Source: Streptomyces fumigatiscleroticus (lineage in GTDB: Bacteria > Actinomycetota > Actinomycetes > Streptomycetales > Streptomycetaceae). Taken from it: a DNA stretch of 64,000 bases. A model generated the notes under the pieces. The model made no database searches. It was not told where the DNA came from and worked only from the letters and a program-made list of their open reading frames with translations. Position numbers and translations under genes: made by a program. Every line of letters begins with the position of its first letter. Positions within the stretch are counted from its first letter, which is position 1. Positions 29,562 through 38,246 of the stretch are shown here, in pieces. The stretch spans positions 62,001-126,000 of the forward strand of contig NZ_BMQF01000001.1 in assembly GCF_014647975.1 (NCBI RefSeq), read 5' to 3'.

Positions 29562-32396
29562 GTGACCGGCGGCCACGTGGACACGCTTGTGGGGCGCCAG
29601 GCGGAGAAGACACTGCTCGCGCGTGCCCTCGACGACGCGGCCCACCGGGCGCGCGGCAGCGCCGTACTGCTGCGCGGCGACCCGGGGATCGGCAAGACCG
29701 CGTTGCTGTGCTGGGCGCAGGAGCGTGCCCGGGAGGCCGGTTTCGCCGTACTGCGTGCCGAGGGCTCCGAGACCGGGACGGAACTCGCCTTCGGGGCGCT
29801 GCGGCAGTTGCTGCGGCCCCTGCTGGAGGACGTCGCGGGCGCAGCCCGGGCCGGGGAGACCGACGGCCCTGACGCTCCCGGCCCTCGGGCCTCCGGCTCC
29901 CGTGCGCCGGGCCCCCACGCGCTCGGTCCCCGGCAGCGTGACGCCCTCGCCCGGGTGCTCGGGCTGCGGGACGGGCTGCCGCCCAACGGGTACACGGTGG
30001 GGGCCTCGGCCCTGGCGTTGCTGGCGCAGGCCGCGACGGCACGGCCGTTGCTGCTGGTGGTGGACGACCTGCACTGGGCCGACTCCTCCAGCGCCGGCGT
30101 CCTGGACTTCGTGCAGCGCCGGATCGGCGGCCTGCCGGTGGTCGTCGCCGCGGCCACCCGGCCGGACGCGGACACCGCGGAGCAACGGCACGCCCGGACG
30201 CTGGACGTGCCGGCACTGGCCCCGGCGGACGCCGGTCGCCTGCTGCGTCACCGGCATCCCGGTCTCGCGGCCGAGGCGGCCGGCCGGGTGCTGGCCGAGG
30301 CGGGCGGCAACCCGCTGGCCCTGGTGGAACTGCCGCTCCAGCTGGACGAGGGCCAGCGCCGCGGTGTGCTGCCGATGCCCGCGAGTCTGCCGCTCGGCCG
30401 CCGGCTGGAGCGGCTGTACACCGGCCGGCTCGGCGCGCTGTCGCCCGCCGCGTTCCGTGTGCTGCTGCTGGCCGCGCTGGACAGCGGTGCCGGCGGCGGC
30501 TCCACCGGGACCTGGCTGCGGCTGGCCGGCGGTGACGCCGCCGAGGACGTGCTGGACGAGATCGAGGCCAGCCGGCTCACCGTCCCGCACACCGCCGGAC
30601 GGCTCGTCTTCCGTCACCCGCTGGTGCGCAGTGCCGTCGTCTCGCTCGCCGACGACGGTCAGCGCCGCGGCGCGCACCGGCTGCTGGCCGGGGTGCTCGG
30701 CGCCGACGATCCGCGGCGCCTGCTGCACGAGGCGTTCGCCGCGCCCGGCCCCGACGAGGACCTGGCCGCGCGCCTGCAACGGGCCGGACGGCGGCTCGCC
30801 CGGCGCGGCGCCGACGGCGAGGCCGCCCGTCTGCTGGACCGCGCCGCAACGCTCAGCCCCGACCCCGCGGACCGGGCCCGCCGGCTGACCTGGGCGGCCG
30901 TCACCGCCGCGCGGGGCGGCCGGCTGCCGTACACGACCCGGCTGGTGGAGGAGCTCCGCCGGGGGCCCGTACCCGAGGACGTCGGCCCGCTGTTCGCGTA
31001 CGCCGTGGTGTACGTCGACCAGAGTCACCACGTGGACTTCGAGTCCACCGCCGCCCTGCTGCCCGCCGCGCTGGACGCGCTGACCGGCCCGGACGGCGAC
31101 CCCTTCGGCTCACTGACCGAGCAGATCTACTTCAAGCTGCTGCTCGCGGCGTCCTACACCGGCGATCCGCGCGCCTGGACGGCGCTGGAGCGGCACGCCG
31201 GGCACGTCTCCCCCGCCGCCCGGCTGTGCCTGCGCGCCTGGCGCGACCCGGCCCGCACCGCGCACGGCGTGCCCGGCGAACTGGCCGCCCTGGTCGACGG
31301 AGTGCCGCACGACGAGGAGACCGGCGAGGCCTGGCTGCTGCTGTGGACCGCGGCCGCCGTGGACGCCGCGGAACCGGCGCTGTGGACCCGCTTCGCGGGC
31401 CAGCACGCCTACGCCACCCAGGGCAGCGTCACCAAGGCCCGCTGCCACCAGGACTTCCTGCGCGGCAACTGGGACCGGGCCGAGGACTGCCTGCGGGAGG
31501 CCGAGGACGCGGCCGGTCTCGGCTACCACTGCAACGCCCTGCTGCTGCGCATGTACCACGCCCAGTTCCTCGCCGGACGCGGTGACGAGAGGGCCCTGGC
31601 CGAGGCGACCGCGCGGATCGAGCCGGTCGCGCGCCGCGCGGGGATGCGGTTCGTCACCGACCGACTCGCCCATCTGCGGGCCCTGGCCGCCCTCGGCAAC
31701 GGCCGCTACGAGGAGGCGTACGCACGGCTCGCCGCGCTCACCCCGCCCGGTGAACTGCCCGCCGGGCTGTCGTGGTTCCACCACCCGCTGCACGACCTGG
31801 TCGACGCCGCCGTGCAGACGGGACGGCACGGTCAGGCGCGCGCCCATCTGGCCGCCGCGCGCGCCGCCCGGGTCGCCGACATCTCCCCGCACCACGCGTT
31901 CCTGCTCGCCGCCGCCGAGACGGTCGCCGCGGACGACGAGGAGGCCGACGCGCGGTACGCGGCGGCCTGTGCCCTGCCGGGCGCCGGCACCTGGGTGTTC
32001 ACGATGGCCCGGCTGCGGCTCGCGCACGGCGCCCGGCTGCGGCGGCGCCGCCGTCCCGAGGCACGCGGTCTGCTGCGGGAGGCGCATGCCGCGTTCCGGG
32101 CGCTGGGCGCCGGCCCGTGGGAGCGGCGCTGCGCCGACGAACTCCGTGCGGCGGGCGCCCCGGTGACGGCGGCGCCGGGCGGCAGCGCGCTGCTGACCGC
32201 GCAGGAACTGCGGATCGCGCGGCTCGCCGCGCGCGGTCTGTCCAACAAGGAGATCGGCGAGCGGCTGCACCTGTCGCCGCGCACCGTCGCCACCCATCTG
32301 TACAAGGCGTTCCCGAAGCTGGGCATCGCCAGCCGGGCCGCCCTGGCCCAGGCCATCGGGGAGTCGGCCGGCAGCGCGGACGCGGCGCCCGTCTGA
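29562..32396 (+). CDS. LAL-type LuxR family transcriptional regulator (first copy)
   Basis: A 944-residue large ATP-binding LuxR regulator. The N-terminal ATPase has Walker A GDPGIGKT (39-46) and Walker B LLLVVDDLHWADSSS (about 163-177). A long helical, TPR-like middle follows. The C-terminal LuxR helix-turn-helix (about 879-935) reads LTAQELRIARLAARGLSNKE and SPRTVATHLYKAFPKLGI, with GIASRAAL at its end. The GTG at 29562 is chosen because GGGAGGGGGA precedes it; the open frame continues upstream across the repeats but is proline-rich and not conserved. LAL regulators usually activate polyketide clusters, so this is probably the pathway activator for the PKS upstream. It is a paralogue of the next gene. 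Confidence 0.9.
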   Translation: MTGGHVDTLVGRQAEKTLLARALDDAAHRARGSAVLLRGDPGIGKTALLCWAQERAREAGFAVLRAEGSETGTELAFGALRQLLRPLLEDVAGAARAGETDGPDAPGPRASGSRAPGPHALGPRQRDALARVLGLRDGLPPNGYTVGASALALLAQAATARPLLLVVDDLHWADSSSAGVLDFVQRRIGGLPVVVAAATRPDADTAEQRHARTLDVPALAPADAGRLLRHRHPGLAAEAAGRVLAEAGGNPLALVELPLQLDEGQRRGVLPMPASLPLGRRLERLYTGRLGALSPAAFRVLLLAALDSGAGGGSTGTWLRLAGGDAAEDVLDEIEASRLTVPHTAGRLVFRHPLVRSAVVSLADDGQRRGAHRLLAGVLGADDPRRLLHEAFAAPGPDEDLAARLQRAGRRLARRGADGEAARLLDRAATLSPDPADRARRLTWAAVTAARGGRLPYTTRLVEELRRGPVPEDVGPLFAYAVVYVDQSHHVDFESTAALLPAALDALTGPDGDPFGSLTEQIYFKLLLAASYTGDPRAWTALERHAGHVSPAARLCLRAWRDPARTAHGVPGELAALVDGVPHDEETGEAWLLLWTAAAVDAAEPALWTRFAGQHAYATQGSVTKARCHQDFLRGNWDRAEDCLREAEDAAGLGYHCNALLLRMYHAQFLAGRGDERALAEATARIEPVARRAGMRFVTDRLAHLRALAALGNGRYEEAYARLAALTPPGELPAGLSWFHHPLHDLVDAAVQTGRHGQARAHLAAARAARVADISPHHAFLLAAAETVAADDEEADARYAAACALPGAGTWVFTMARLRLAHGARLRRRRRPEARGLLREAHAAFRALGAGPWERRCADELRAAGAPVTAAPGGSALLTAQELRIARLAARGLSNKEIGERLHLSPRTVATHLYKAFPKLGIASRAALAQAIGESAGSADAAPV

Positions 32397-32451
32397 CCTG
32401 CGGTCCGACCGCCGTGCGACCGACCGGACAGCTGTGCCGGGCGCCGACCCC

Positions 32452-32464
32452 GCCCCTTCGGGGC
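32452..32464 (+). terminator. Weak hairpin between the two LAL genes
   Basis: GCCCC and GGGGC flank the three bases TTC, giving a short stem 56 bp after the first LAL stop. The stem has only five base pairs, so it may attenuate rather than end transcription. Confidence 0.35.
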
Positions 32465-32578
32465 CCGGGAGCGCCGCCCATAATGGGACACGGCGTCGCC
32501 GTGTGCGCGGATCGGCCGCACGTACCACCACCGTCCGGGAAGCAGCGTCGAGGGCGGCGGGCTCGAGGAAGGGACCAG

Positions 32579-35368
32579 GTGCAGCAGGAGCAGGACGGCG
32601 CGGCACAGGAGCGGCCGGGACCGCCGGCCGGTCCACCCGGAACGGATCCCGCGGCCGCCACCGCGGTCATCGGCCGGGTGCGCGAACGCGCCCTTCTCGC
32701 CGCGGCCCTGGACGCGGCGGCGACCCGCGGTGAGGGCACCTCGCTGCTGGTGCGCGGCGCGGCCGGCATCGGCAAGACCGCGCTGGCCGAGTGGGCCCGG
32801 GAGCGGGCCGAGGCCGCCGGGTTCCGTACGCTGCGGGCGGTCGGGGCCGAGGCCGAGTCGGGCTACGCGTTCGGGGTGCTGCACCAGGTGCTGTGGCCGC
32901 TGCTGAGCGGAGCGCGCGGACTCGCCGCCGACCAGCGGCTCGCCCTGGAGCGGGCGCTCGGCGCCGCCGAGGGGCTGCCGCCGCAGGACTTCACGGTCGG
33001 CGAGGCCGCCCTGTCCCTGCTCGCCGAGGCCGCCGCCCGCCGGCCGCTCCTCGTCGTCCTGGACGACCTGCACTGGACCGACTCCTCCAGCCTGTCCGTC
33101 TTCGGCCACATCCAGCGCAGGCTGGACACGCTGCCGGTGGTGCTGCTCGCCACGACCCGCCCCATCCGCCGCACGCTCGACGGCTGGACGCACCAGCAGT
33201 TGGAGCTCGGCCCGCTGGACCGCGCCGACGCGGGCGCGCTGCTCGGCCGCCTTCACCCGCGTCTGGCCCGGCATGCCGCCGAGCGTGTGCTGCGCGAGGC
33301 CGCGGGCAACCCGCTCGCCCTGGTCGAACTGCCCCGCCACCTCACCGCCGAGCACCGCACCGGCATCCTGCCGCTCCCCGCCCACCTCCCGCTGGGCCGC
33401 CGTCTCGAACGCGTCTACACCGACCGGCTCGGCGACCTGCCGCCCGGCGCGCGGGCGCTGCTGCTGCGGGCCGCCCTGGCGGGCACCCGTACGCTCCCGG
33501 AGACCGACGCGGGAACGGCATCGGAGACGGAGGCGGACGCCGCGGCCGTCGAGGCGCTCGGCCTGGCCCGGCGCGATGCCGGTCCGCACGGGACCGTCTG
33601 GACGTTCCGGCATCCGCTGGTCCGCAGCGCCGTGGTCGCCGCGGCCACCCCCGCCGAGCGCCGCCGGGCCCACCAGTACCTCGCCGCCGTACTGCCCGCC
33701 GACGACGAACGCCGCGTCATGCACGAGGCCGCCGCCGCGGTCCTGCCCGACGAGGACCTGGCCGCCCGGGTCCAGGCCGCCGGCGACCGGATGGCACAGC
33801 GCGGCGGTGACGCCGAGGCCGCCTGGCTGCTGGCCCGCGCCGCCGAGCTGTCGACCGGCCCCGAGCGGCGTGCGGGCCGTCTGATCTGGGCGGCGATCAT
33901 GGCGGCGCGGGGCGGCCGGCTCAACTACACCGCCGAACTCGTCGCGGAGATCGGCAAGGGCGAGGTGCCCGAGGAGTTCGCGCCGCTGTACGCGTACGCG
34001 GTCTGCTACGTCGACCACAATCTGCACTCCGACTTCGCGTCGTCCCTCGCCCTGCTGCCCGGTGTGCTGGACACGCTGGCCCGCCCCGGCGCCGAGGCCC
34101 TGCGTGCCCTGCTGAGCGACCAGATCTTCTTCAAGCTGCTGGTGGCGGGCACGTACACCAACGACGACCGGGCCTGGCAGGCGCTGGAACGCCATCTGCC
34201 GGACGCCACCCCGATGGCCAGGATCTGCCACCGCGCCTGGGTCGACCTGCCGCGCAGCGCCCGCGGTCTGCGGGCCGAGCTGTGGCGGACGGCCGCCGCC
34301 ACCCCGCCCGAGGAGAAGGCCGGCGCCGCCTGGCACGCGCTGTGGGCGGCGTCCGCGCTGGACGCCATCGACGAGGGCGAGGCCGTGTGGGAGCGGCTGA
34401 CCCGTACCCACGGCTACGCCACCCAGGGCCTGTACATGTTGACGATCTGCTACCAGGGCTTCGTCAACGGCCGGTGGCAGCACGCCCGGACCTCCCTGGA
34501 GGAGGCCTGCGCCGCCGAGGAACTCGGTTACCACTTCTACGCCCTGATGTTCCGCCACCACCTCGCCCACTATCTGGCGGGCCGCGGCGAGGACGAGGCC
34601 CTCGGCCGCGTCGACGCGCAGCTGCGGCCGGTCGCCGAGGAGAACCGGCTCCAGTTCGTCACCCAGGCCCTGACCGGTCTGCGCGCCCTGTGCGCGCTGG
34701 CCCACGAGCGCTACGACGACGCCTACGACACCCTGCGCACCCTGATCAGCCCCGGTGTCTTCCCGCGCACCCAGCCGCGCTTCCACATGTGGCTGACCGT
34801 GTTCGTCGAGGCCGCTGTGCACACCGGCCGCGCCGAGGAGGCCCGCGTCCATGTGGACGCCGCCCGCGCGCTGGGCGTGGCGGAGATATCGGCGCACCAC
34901 GCGTTCGTCGTGGCGGCCGCGACCGCGCTGGTCGCGGATGCCGAGGAGGCGGACGCCGCCTACCGTGCCGCGTACGCGGTGCCGGACGCCGGGCACTGGG
35001 TGTTCGACCTGGCCAGGCTGCGGCTGGCGCACGGCACCTCGCTGCGCCGGCGCGCGCGGACCAAGGAGGCCCGCGACCGGCTGCTGGCCGCCCGCGCGGA
35101 CTTCGAGCGGCTGGCCGCGCCGGTCTGGGTGGCCCGCTGCGACCAGGAGCTCCAGGCCGCCGGGGCCGGCCGCGCCGACGGCGCCGAGGTCCTGACCGGG
35201 CAGGAGCGCCGTATCGCCGAACTCGCCGCCACCGGACTGACGAACCGGGAGATCGGCGCCCGGCTCGGGCTGTCCCCGCGCACCGTCGGCGCGCACCTGT
35301 ACAAGATCTTCCCCAAGCTCGGCATCACCTCCCGCGCGGCGCTCGCCGAAGCGCTGCGGGGAAGCTGA
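32579..35368 (+). CDS. LAL-type LuxR family transcriptional regulator (second copy)
   Basis: A 929-residue LAL regulator, a diverged duplicate of the previous gene. Walker A is GAAGIGKT (60-67) and Walker B is LLVVLDDLHWTDSSS. The middle keeps the same order of helices as the first copy, for example TRTHGYATQGLYM against GQHAYATQGSVT, and LGYHFYALMFRHHLAHYLAGRG against LGYHCNALLLRMYHAQFLAGRG in outline. The C-terminal HTH is LTGQERRIAELAATGLTNREIG with SPRTVGAHLYKIFPKLGITSRAAL. The GTG at 32579 follows GAGGAAGGGA. Two LALs beside one PKS could form a hetero-complex or a cascade. Neither carries a visible TTA codon in the stretches I read. Confidence 0.9.
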   Translation: MQQEQDGAAQERPGPPAGPPGTDPAAATAVIGRVRERALLAAALDAAATRGEGTSLLVRGAAGIGKTALAEWARERAEAAGFRTLRAVGAEAESGYAFGVLHQVLWPLLSGARGLAADQRLALERALGAAEGLPPQDFTVGEAALSLLAEAAARRPLLVVLDDLHWTDSSSLSVFGHIQRRLDTLPVVLLATTRPIRRTLDGWTHQQLELGPLDRADAGALLGRLHPRLARHAAERVLREAAGNPLALVELPRHLTAEHRTGILPLPAHLPLGRRLERVYTDRLGDLPPGARALLLRAALAGTRTLPETDAGTASETEADAAAVEALGLARRDAGPHGTVWTFRHPLVRSAVVAAATPAERRRAHQYLAAVLPADDERRVMHEAAAAVLPDEDLAARVQAAGDRMAQRGGDAEAAWLLARAAELSTGPERRAGRLIWAAIMAARGGRLNYTAELVAEIGKGEVPEEFAPLYAYAVCYVDHNLHSDFASSLALLPGVLDTLARPGAEALRALLSDQIFFKLLVAGTYTNDDRAWQALERHLPDATPMARICHRAWVDLPRSARGLRAELWRTAAATPPEEKAGAAWHALWAASALDAIDEGEAVWERLTRTHGYATQGLYMLTICYQGFVNGRWQHARTSLEEACAAEELGYHFYALMFRHHLAHYLAGRGEDEALGRVDAQLRPVAEENRLQFVTQALTGLRALCALAHERYDDAYDTLRTLISPGVFPRTQPRFHMWLTVFVEAAVHTGRAEEARVHVDAARALGVAEISAHHAFVVAAATALVADAEEADAAYRAAYAVPDAGHWVFDLARLRLAHGTSLRRRARTKEARDRLLAARADFERLAAPVWVARCDQELQAAGAGRADGAEVLTGQERRIAELAATGLTNREIGARLGLSPRTVGAHLYKIFPKLGITSRAALAEALRGS

Positions 35369-35408
35369 CCGGGCGGCCCGCCCTGGTGCCGGGCCGCGTC
35401 CGGGCCGC

Positions 35409-36344
35409 TCAGCCGTGCCGGTGCAGCGCCCCGTGCAGGGTGTCCAGGGCGTGGGTGCGCGCCGCCGCCGCGACCTCGCTGTGCCGCAACGCCTGGAACA
35501 GCACGAACGCGTGCACCGTGCCGTGGCAGCGCAGCGACACCACCGGCACCCGGGCGGCGCGCAGCCGCGCCGCGTACGCCTCGCCCTCGTCGCGCAGCAC
35601 GTCCGCCTCGGCCGTCAGCACCAGCGCCGGAGGCAGCCCGGACAGCAGTTCCGGGCCGGCCCGCAGCGGTGACACGGCCGGGTCCGCGTGGTCGGCGGGG
35701 TCGGCGTACCAGTGCCAGAACGCCGCCACGTCGGCGCCGGAGAGCCCGTAGCCGTGGGCGAACTCGCGGTGCGAGAGGGTGTCCATCGCGGCGTCCACCG
35801 CCGGGCACACCAGCACCTGCTGGACGAACGACACCTCCTCGCGCTCGGCGGCCAGCAGGGTCAGCGCCGCCGCGAGCCGGGCCCCGCCGGAGATCCCGAA
35901 CACCGCCGTGCGCGACCCGTCGAGCCCCCACACGGCCCCCTGGTCCGCCACCCACCGTGCCACGCTGTGGAAGCGCGGCGCCGCGAACGGGTGCCGGGCC
36001 TGCGCCGGATCGTCGTACTCGGGGACCACGACCGCGGCGTCCGCGCCCAGCGCCAGGTCCTCCCAGAGCGCGCGGTGCCCGTCCGGGTCGTCGAAGTCCA
36101 CACCCGGCGTGTGCGCGTACAGCACCACGGGCAGCGGTTCCACGGCGTCCACCGGACGCAGCACCCGCACCCTGATCCGCTGCCCGTCCTCACCCGGCAG
36201 CGCCAGCCACTCCTCCGTCACGTCCGGGGCGAGGACCGCCGGCCTCTTGGCCCGGGCCGCCGCCGGACGGCGGCCCCGCGCGACGAACGCCTCGGCCGCC
36301 GCGTCGAGGACGAGCGGCGGGGAGTGCTGCATGTCTGGCTCCAC
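35409..36344 (-). CDS. Alpha/beta hydrolase (HSL/fold-3 type) with altered oxyanion motif
   Basis: A 311-residue hydrolase convergent with the second LAL gene. The fold-3 pattern is visible. The usual HGGG oxyanion motif after the beta strand VVLYA is HTPG. The nucleophile elbow is GISGG in TAVFGISGGARLAAAL. The acid is Asp in ALVLTAEADVLRDEGEAYA and the base His in CHGTVHAFVLF. The catalytic Ser, Asp and His are therefore present, but the oxyanion-hole loop has lost two glycines. The protein may have changed activity. It could release or process the polyketide, since the PKS lacks a thioesterase; this is inference from proximity. The start is an ATG at 36344; a second ATG four codons later is possible. 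Confidence 0.8.
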   Translation of the reverse strand: MEPDMQHSPPLVLDAAAEAFVARGRRPAAARAKRPAVLAPDVTEEWLALPGEDGQRIRVRVLRPVDAVEPLPVVLYAHTPGVDFDDPDGHRALWEDLALGADAAVVVPEYDDPAQARHPFAAPRFHSVARWVADQGAVWGLDGSRTAVFGISGGARLAAALTLLAAEREEVSFVQQVLVCPAVDAAMDTLSHREFAHGYGLSGADVAAFWHWYADPADHADPAVSPLRAGPELLSGLPPALVLTAEADVLRDEGEAYAARLRAARVPVVSLRCHGTVHAFVLFQALRHSEVAAAARTHALDTLHGALHRHG

Positions 36345-36645
36345 GGTGGGTCTCCTGCACGACGTACGGGGCTGCGGGTGAACAACGTCCGGGCTCCTCG
36401 CGGCGAGGCGGACCCGGCGGCGTCACCCGCGCGGCCGGCTCCCACCCTACGGACCGGTGGTCGTCGTGTCTGCGGAGGAGTGGCACGACCGCTTGACGGT
36501 GCGCGCACACCTGAGGAGGCGCAGCGCCGGAAGAGCCCGGCGGACGCACGTCAGATGACTTACCCCTGCGCACCTGTCGCCGACCATGCTGGCCAGGAGG
36601 CGGGGGCGCCCCCGCGGCGGGGGAGGACACGAAAGAGGCATGCCC
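36345..36645. promoter_or_regulatory. 301-bp divergent promoter region with a 16-bp palindrome (36600-36615)
   Basis: This region separates the hydrolase (minus) from the AraC regulator (plus). It contains GCGGGGGC joined directly to GCCCCCGC, a perfect palindrome ending 30 bases before the AraC start, and a TTGACG at about 36493 that could be a -35 element. AraC-type proteins usually bind direct repeats, so the palindrome may belong to another factor. No gene is seen here. Confidence 0.4.
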
Positions 36646-37683
36646 ATGGACGTACTTCGAACGGCGACGGTCCCGGCGGGCGAACGCCTCACGGCCTGGC
36701 AGGACGCCCTGCGGTCGTGGTGGGCGCCGGTCCGGGTGCGGGCGCGGGACGGGGCGCCCTTCGAGGCGACGCTCAGCGCGGCCCGGTTCGGCTACGCCGC
36801 CGTGCTCACCGCCGACGCCGGCCCGTGCCGTATCAGCCGCCCCGCCCCGCGGCACGGCCCGGACACACCCGAGCGCCTCTCCGTCGCCCTGCACCGCGCC
36901 GGTTCCGGCGTGTTCACCCAGGCCGGCCGGCACACCCCGCTGGAACCCGGCGCTCTCCTCCTGGTCGATCACGGCCTCCCGTTCTCCCTGGAGCTGCACA
37001 GCCGCTCCGCCTTCGACGTCCTTCACCTGCCGTTGCGTGCCGTCGGGGTGTCCCTTCCCCGGCTCGCCGGCCTGACCGGGCGCGACGTGTCCGTGGACGG
37101 CGGCACGCCCGCGCTCGCGGCGACGTTCGTCTCCCGGGTCGCCGCCACCGCCGACCGTCTCTCCGACCCCGTCGGCGAGCGCCTGGCCGGGGTCGGCGCC
37201 GATCTGCTGGCCGCCCTCGTCGACGATCTCGCGCCGACCGGCCCGGGACCCGAACCGCACGGCGGTCATCCGCTGGCCGCGGCCGTCCGCCGCCATATCG
37301 AGGCGCACCTCGGCGACCCCTCCCTCAGTCCCCGGCGCATCGCCGCCGCGCTCGGTGTCTCCGTCCGCTACCTCCACCGTGTCTTCGAGGCCGAGGACAC
37401 CACACTGATCCGGTACGTCCAGCTGCGCCGCGTGGAGGAGTGCGCCCGCGAGCTCGCCCGCCGTCGCCGCGCCGCCCCCACCATCAGCGCGGTCGCCCAT
37501 CGCTGGGGGTTCACGAGCCCCGCCCACTTCACCCGCGCCTTCAAGAGCGTCTACGGCCTGACGCCCAGCCAGTGGCGGGAGGCCGCCGACCACGCCGACG
37601 GTCTGCCGCCCGCCGCGCCGCTGCCGCGGCCGCGGAACGGGCGTCCACCGCAGTCGATGGGGCGGGTTAACTCGAACCGGTGA
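36646..37683 (+). CDS. AraC family transcriptional regulator
   Basis: A 345-residue regulator with an AraC-binding-like N-terminal domain. It opens RTATVPAGERLTAWQDALRSWW, a pattern of the AraC/NimR-like group that begins with a cupin domain. The C-terminal DNA-binding domain has LSPRRIAAALGVSVRYLHRVFEAE and ISAVAHRWGFTSPAHFTRAFKSVYGLTPSQWR in outline. The second ATG (36646) is preferred because AGAGG lies seven bases before it; for the ATG at 36640 the spacing would be one base. It is divergent from the hydrolase and lies at the edge of the PKS locus, so it may control that hydrolase. Confidence 0.86.
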   Translation: MDVLRTATVPAGERLTAWQDALRSWWAPVRVRARDGAPFEATLSAARFGYAAVLTADAGPCRISRPAPRHGPDTPERLSVALHRAGSGVFTQAGRHTPLEPGALLLVDHGLPFSLELHSRSAFDVLHLPLRAVGVSLPRLAGLTGRDVSVDGGTPALAATFVSRVAATADRLSDPVGERLAGVGADLLAALVDDLAPTGPGPEPHGGHPLAAAVRRHIEAHLGDPSLSPRRIAAALGVSVRYLHRVFEAEDTTLIRYVQLRRVEECARELARRRRAAPTISAVAHRWGFTSPAHFTRAFKSVYGLTPSQWREAADHADGLPPAAPLPRPRNGRPPQSMGRVNSNR

Positions 37684-37792
37684 GACAACACTGTCGGAGC
37701 ACTGTCCTGACCAGCGGCAGAAACGTTGCCACGACAAGCAGGCGACGAACCGGGGGAGGCACGGCGGAGCTCAGCGGGTAGGAAGCCTGGAT

Positions 37793-38125
37793 GTGGAACC
37801 TCGACTGACCGTCCGCCGGTTGCCGGCCGCGGAGAAGGACGCCGCGCTCGTATGCCTGGCCGGCGAACTCGACGTGCACACCGTCCAGTTGCTCACCGAG
37901 ACCCTCGTGCAGCTGGCCGAGCACCCGGGCGATCACCGTCGGGTGCTGCTGGATCTGGCGGACGTGACCTACTGCGACCGCGGCGGTCTCTTCGCGCTGC
38001 TGGGCGTATGCAACGCGCTGAACGAAACGGGTTTCCAGGTCACGATCACCGCGGTGAGCACCCTCACCCACACCATGATCAATATCGCGGATCTGGGCAA
38101 TCGGCTCCCCTTACGGCATCTGTGA
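37793..38125 (+). CDS. STAS-domain (anti-anti-sigma-like) protein lacking the phosphoacceptor serine, with a TTA codon
   Basis: A 110-residue STAS protein. The core LVCLAGELDVHTVQLLTETLVQLAEH and RVLLDLADVTYCDRGGLFALLGVCNAL is clear. In working anti-anti-sigma factors the site is D-S-S-G, with the second Ser phosphorylated by a kinase. Here it reads D-R-G-G, so no phosphorylation is possible and the protein would be permanently in one state. Leu107 is encoded by TTA (38111-38113), the codon read by the bldA tRNA, so full translation should depend on development. The GTG at 37793 follows TAGGAAG by eight bases; an ATG at 37791 is in another frame and stops quickly. No anti-sigma factor gene is adjacent. 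Confidence 0.82.
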   Translation: MEPRLTVRRLPAAEKDAALVCLAGELDVHTVQLLTETLVQLAEHPGDHRRVLLDLADVTYCDRGGLFALLGVCNALNETGFQVTITAVSTLTHTMINIADLGNRLPLRHL

Positions 38126-38246
38126 CGCAGCACCCGGCCAACTGACGTACGGACGACGGCGGTTGACGCCGACGAGCCCGGGACTCATACCTCGCGCACA
38201 GCTTCCTGCCAAGGAAAACTTAATTGTTGACGAAATCGTTCATGGC

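Noticed and set aside
31832..35296. A 1,154-codon minus-strand open frame opposite the LAL genes
   Set aside because: It is antisense to clear Walker and LuxR motifs, with no family likeness of its own.
37791..37808. ATG at 37791 as the start of the STAS gene
   Set aside because: That frame stops after five codons; the GTG two bases later opens the conserved STAS frame.
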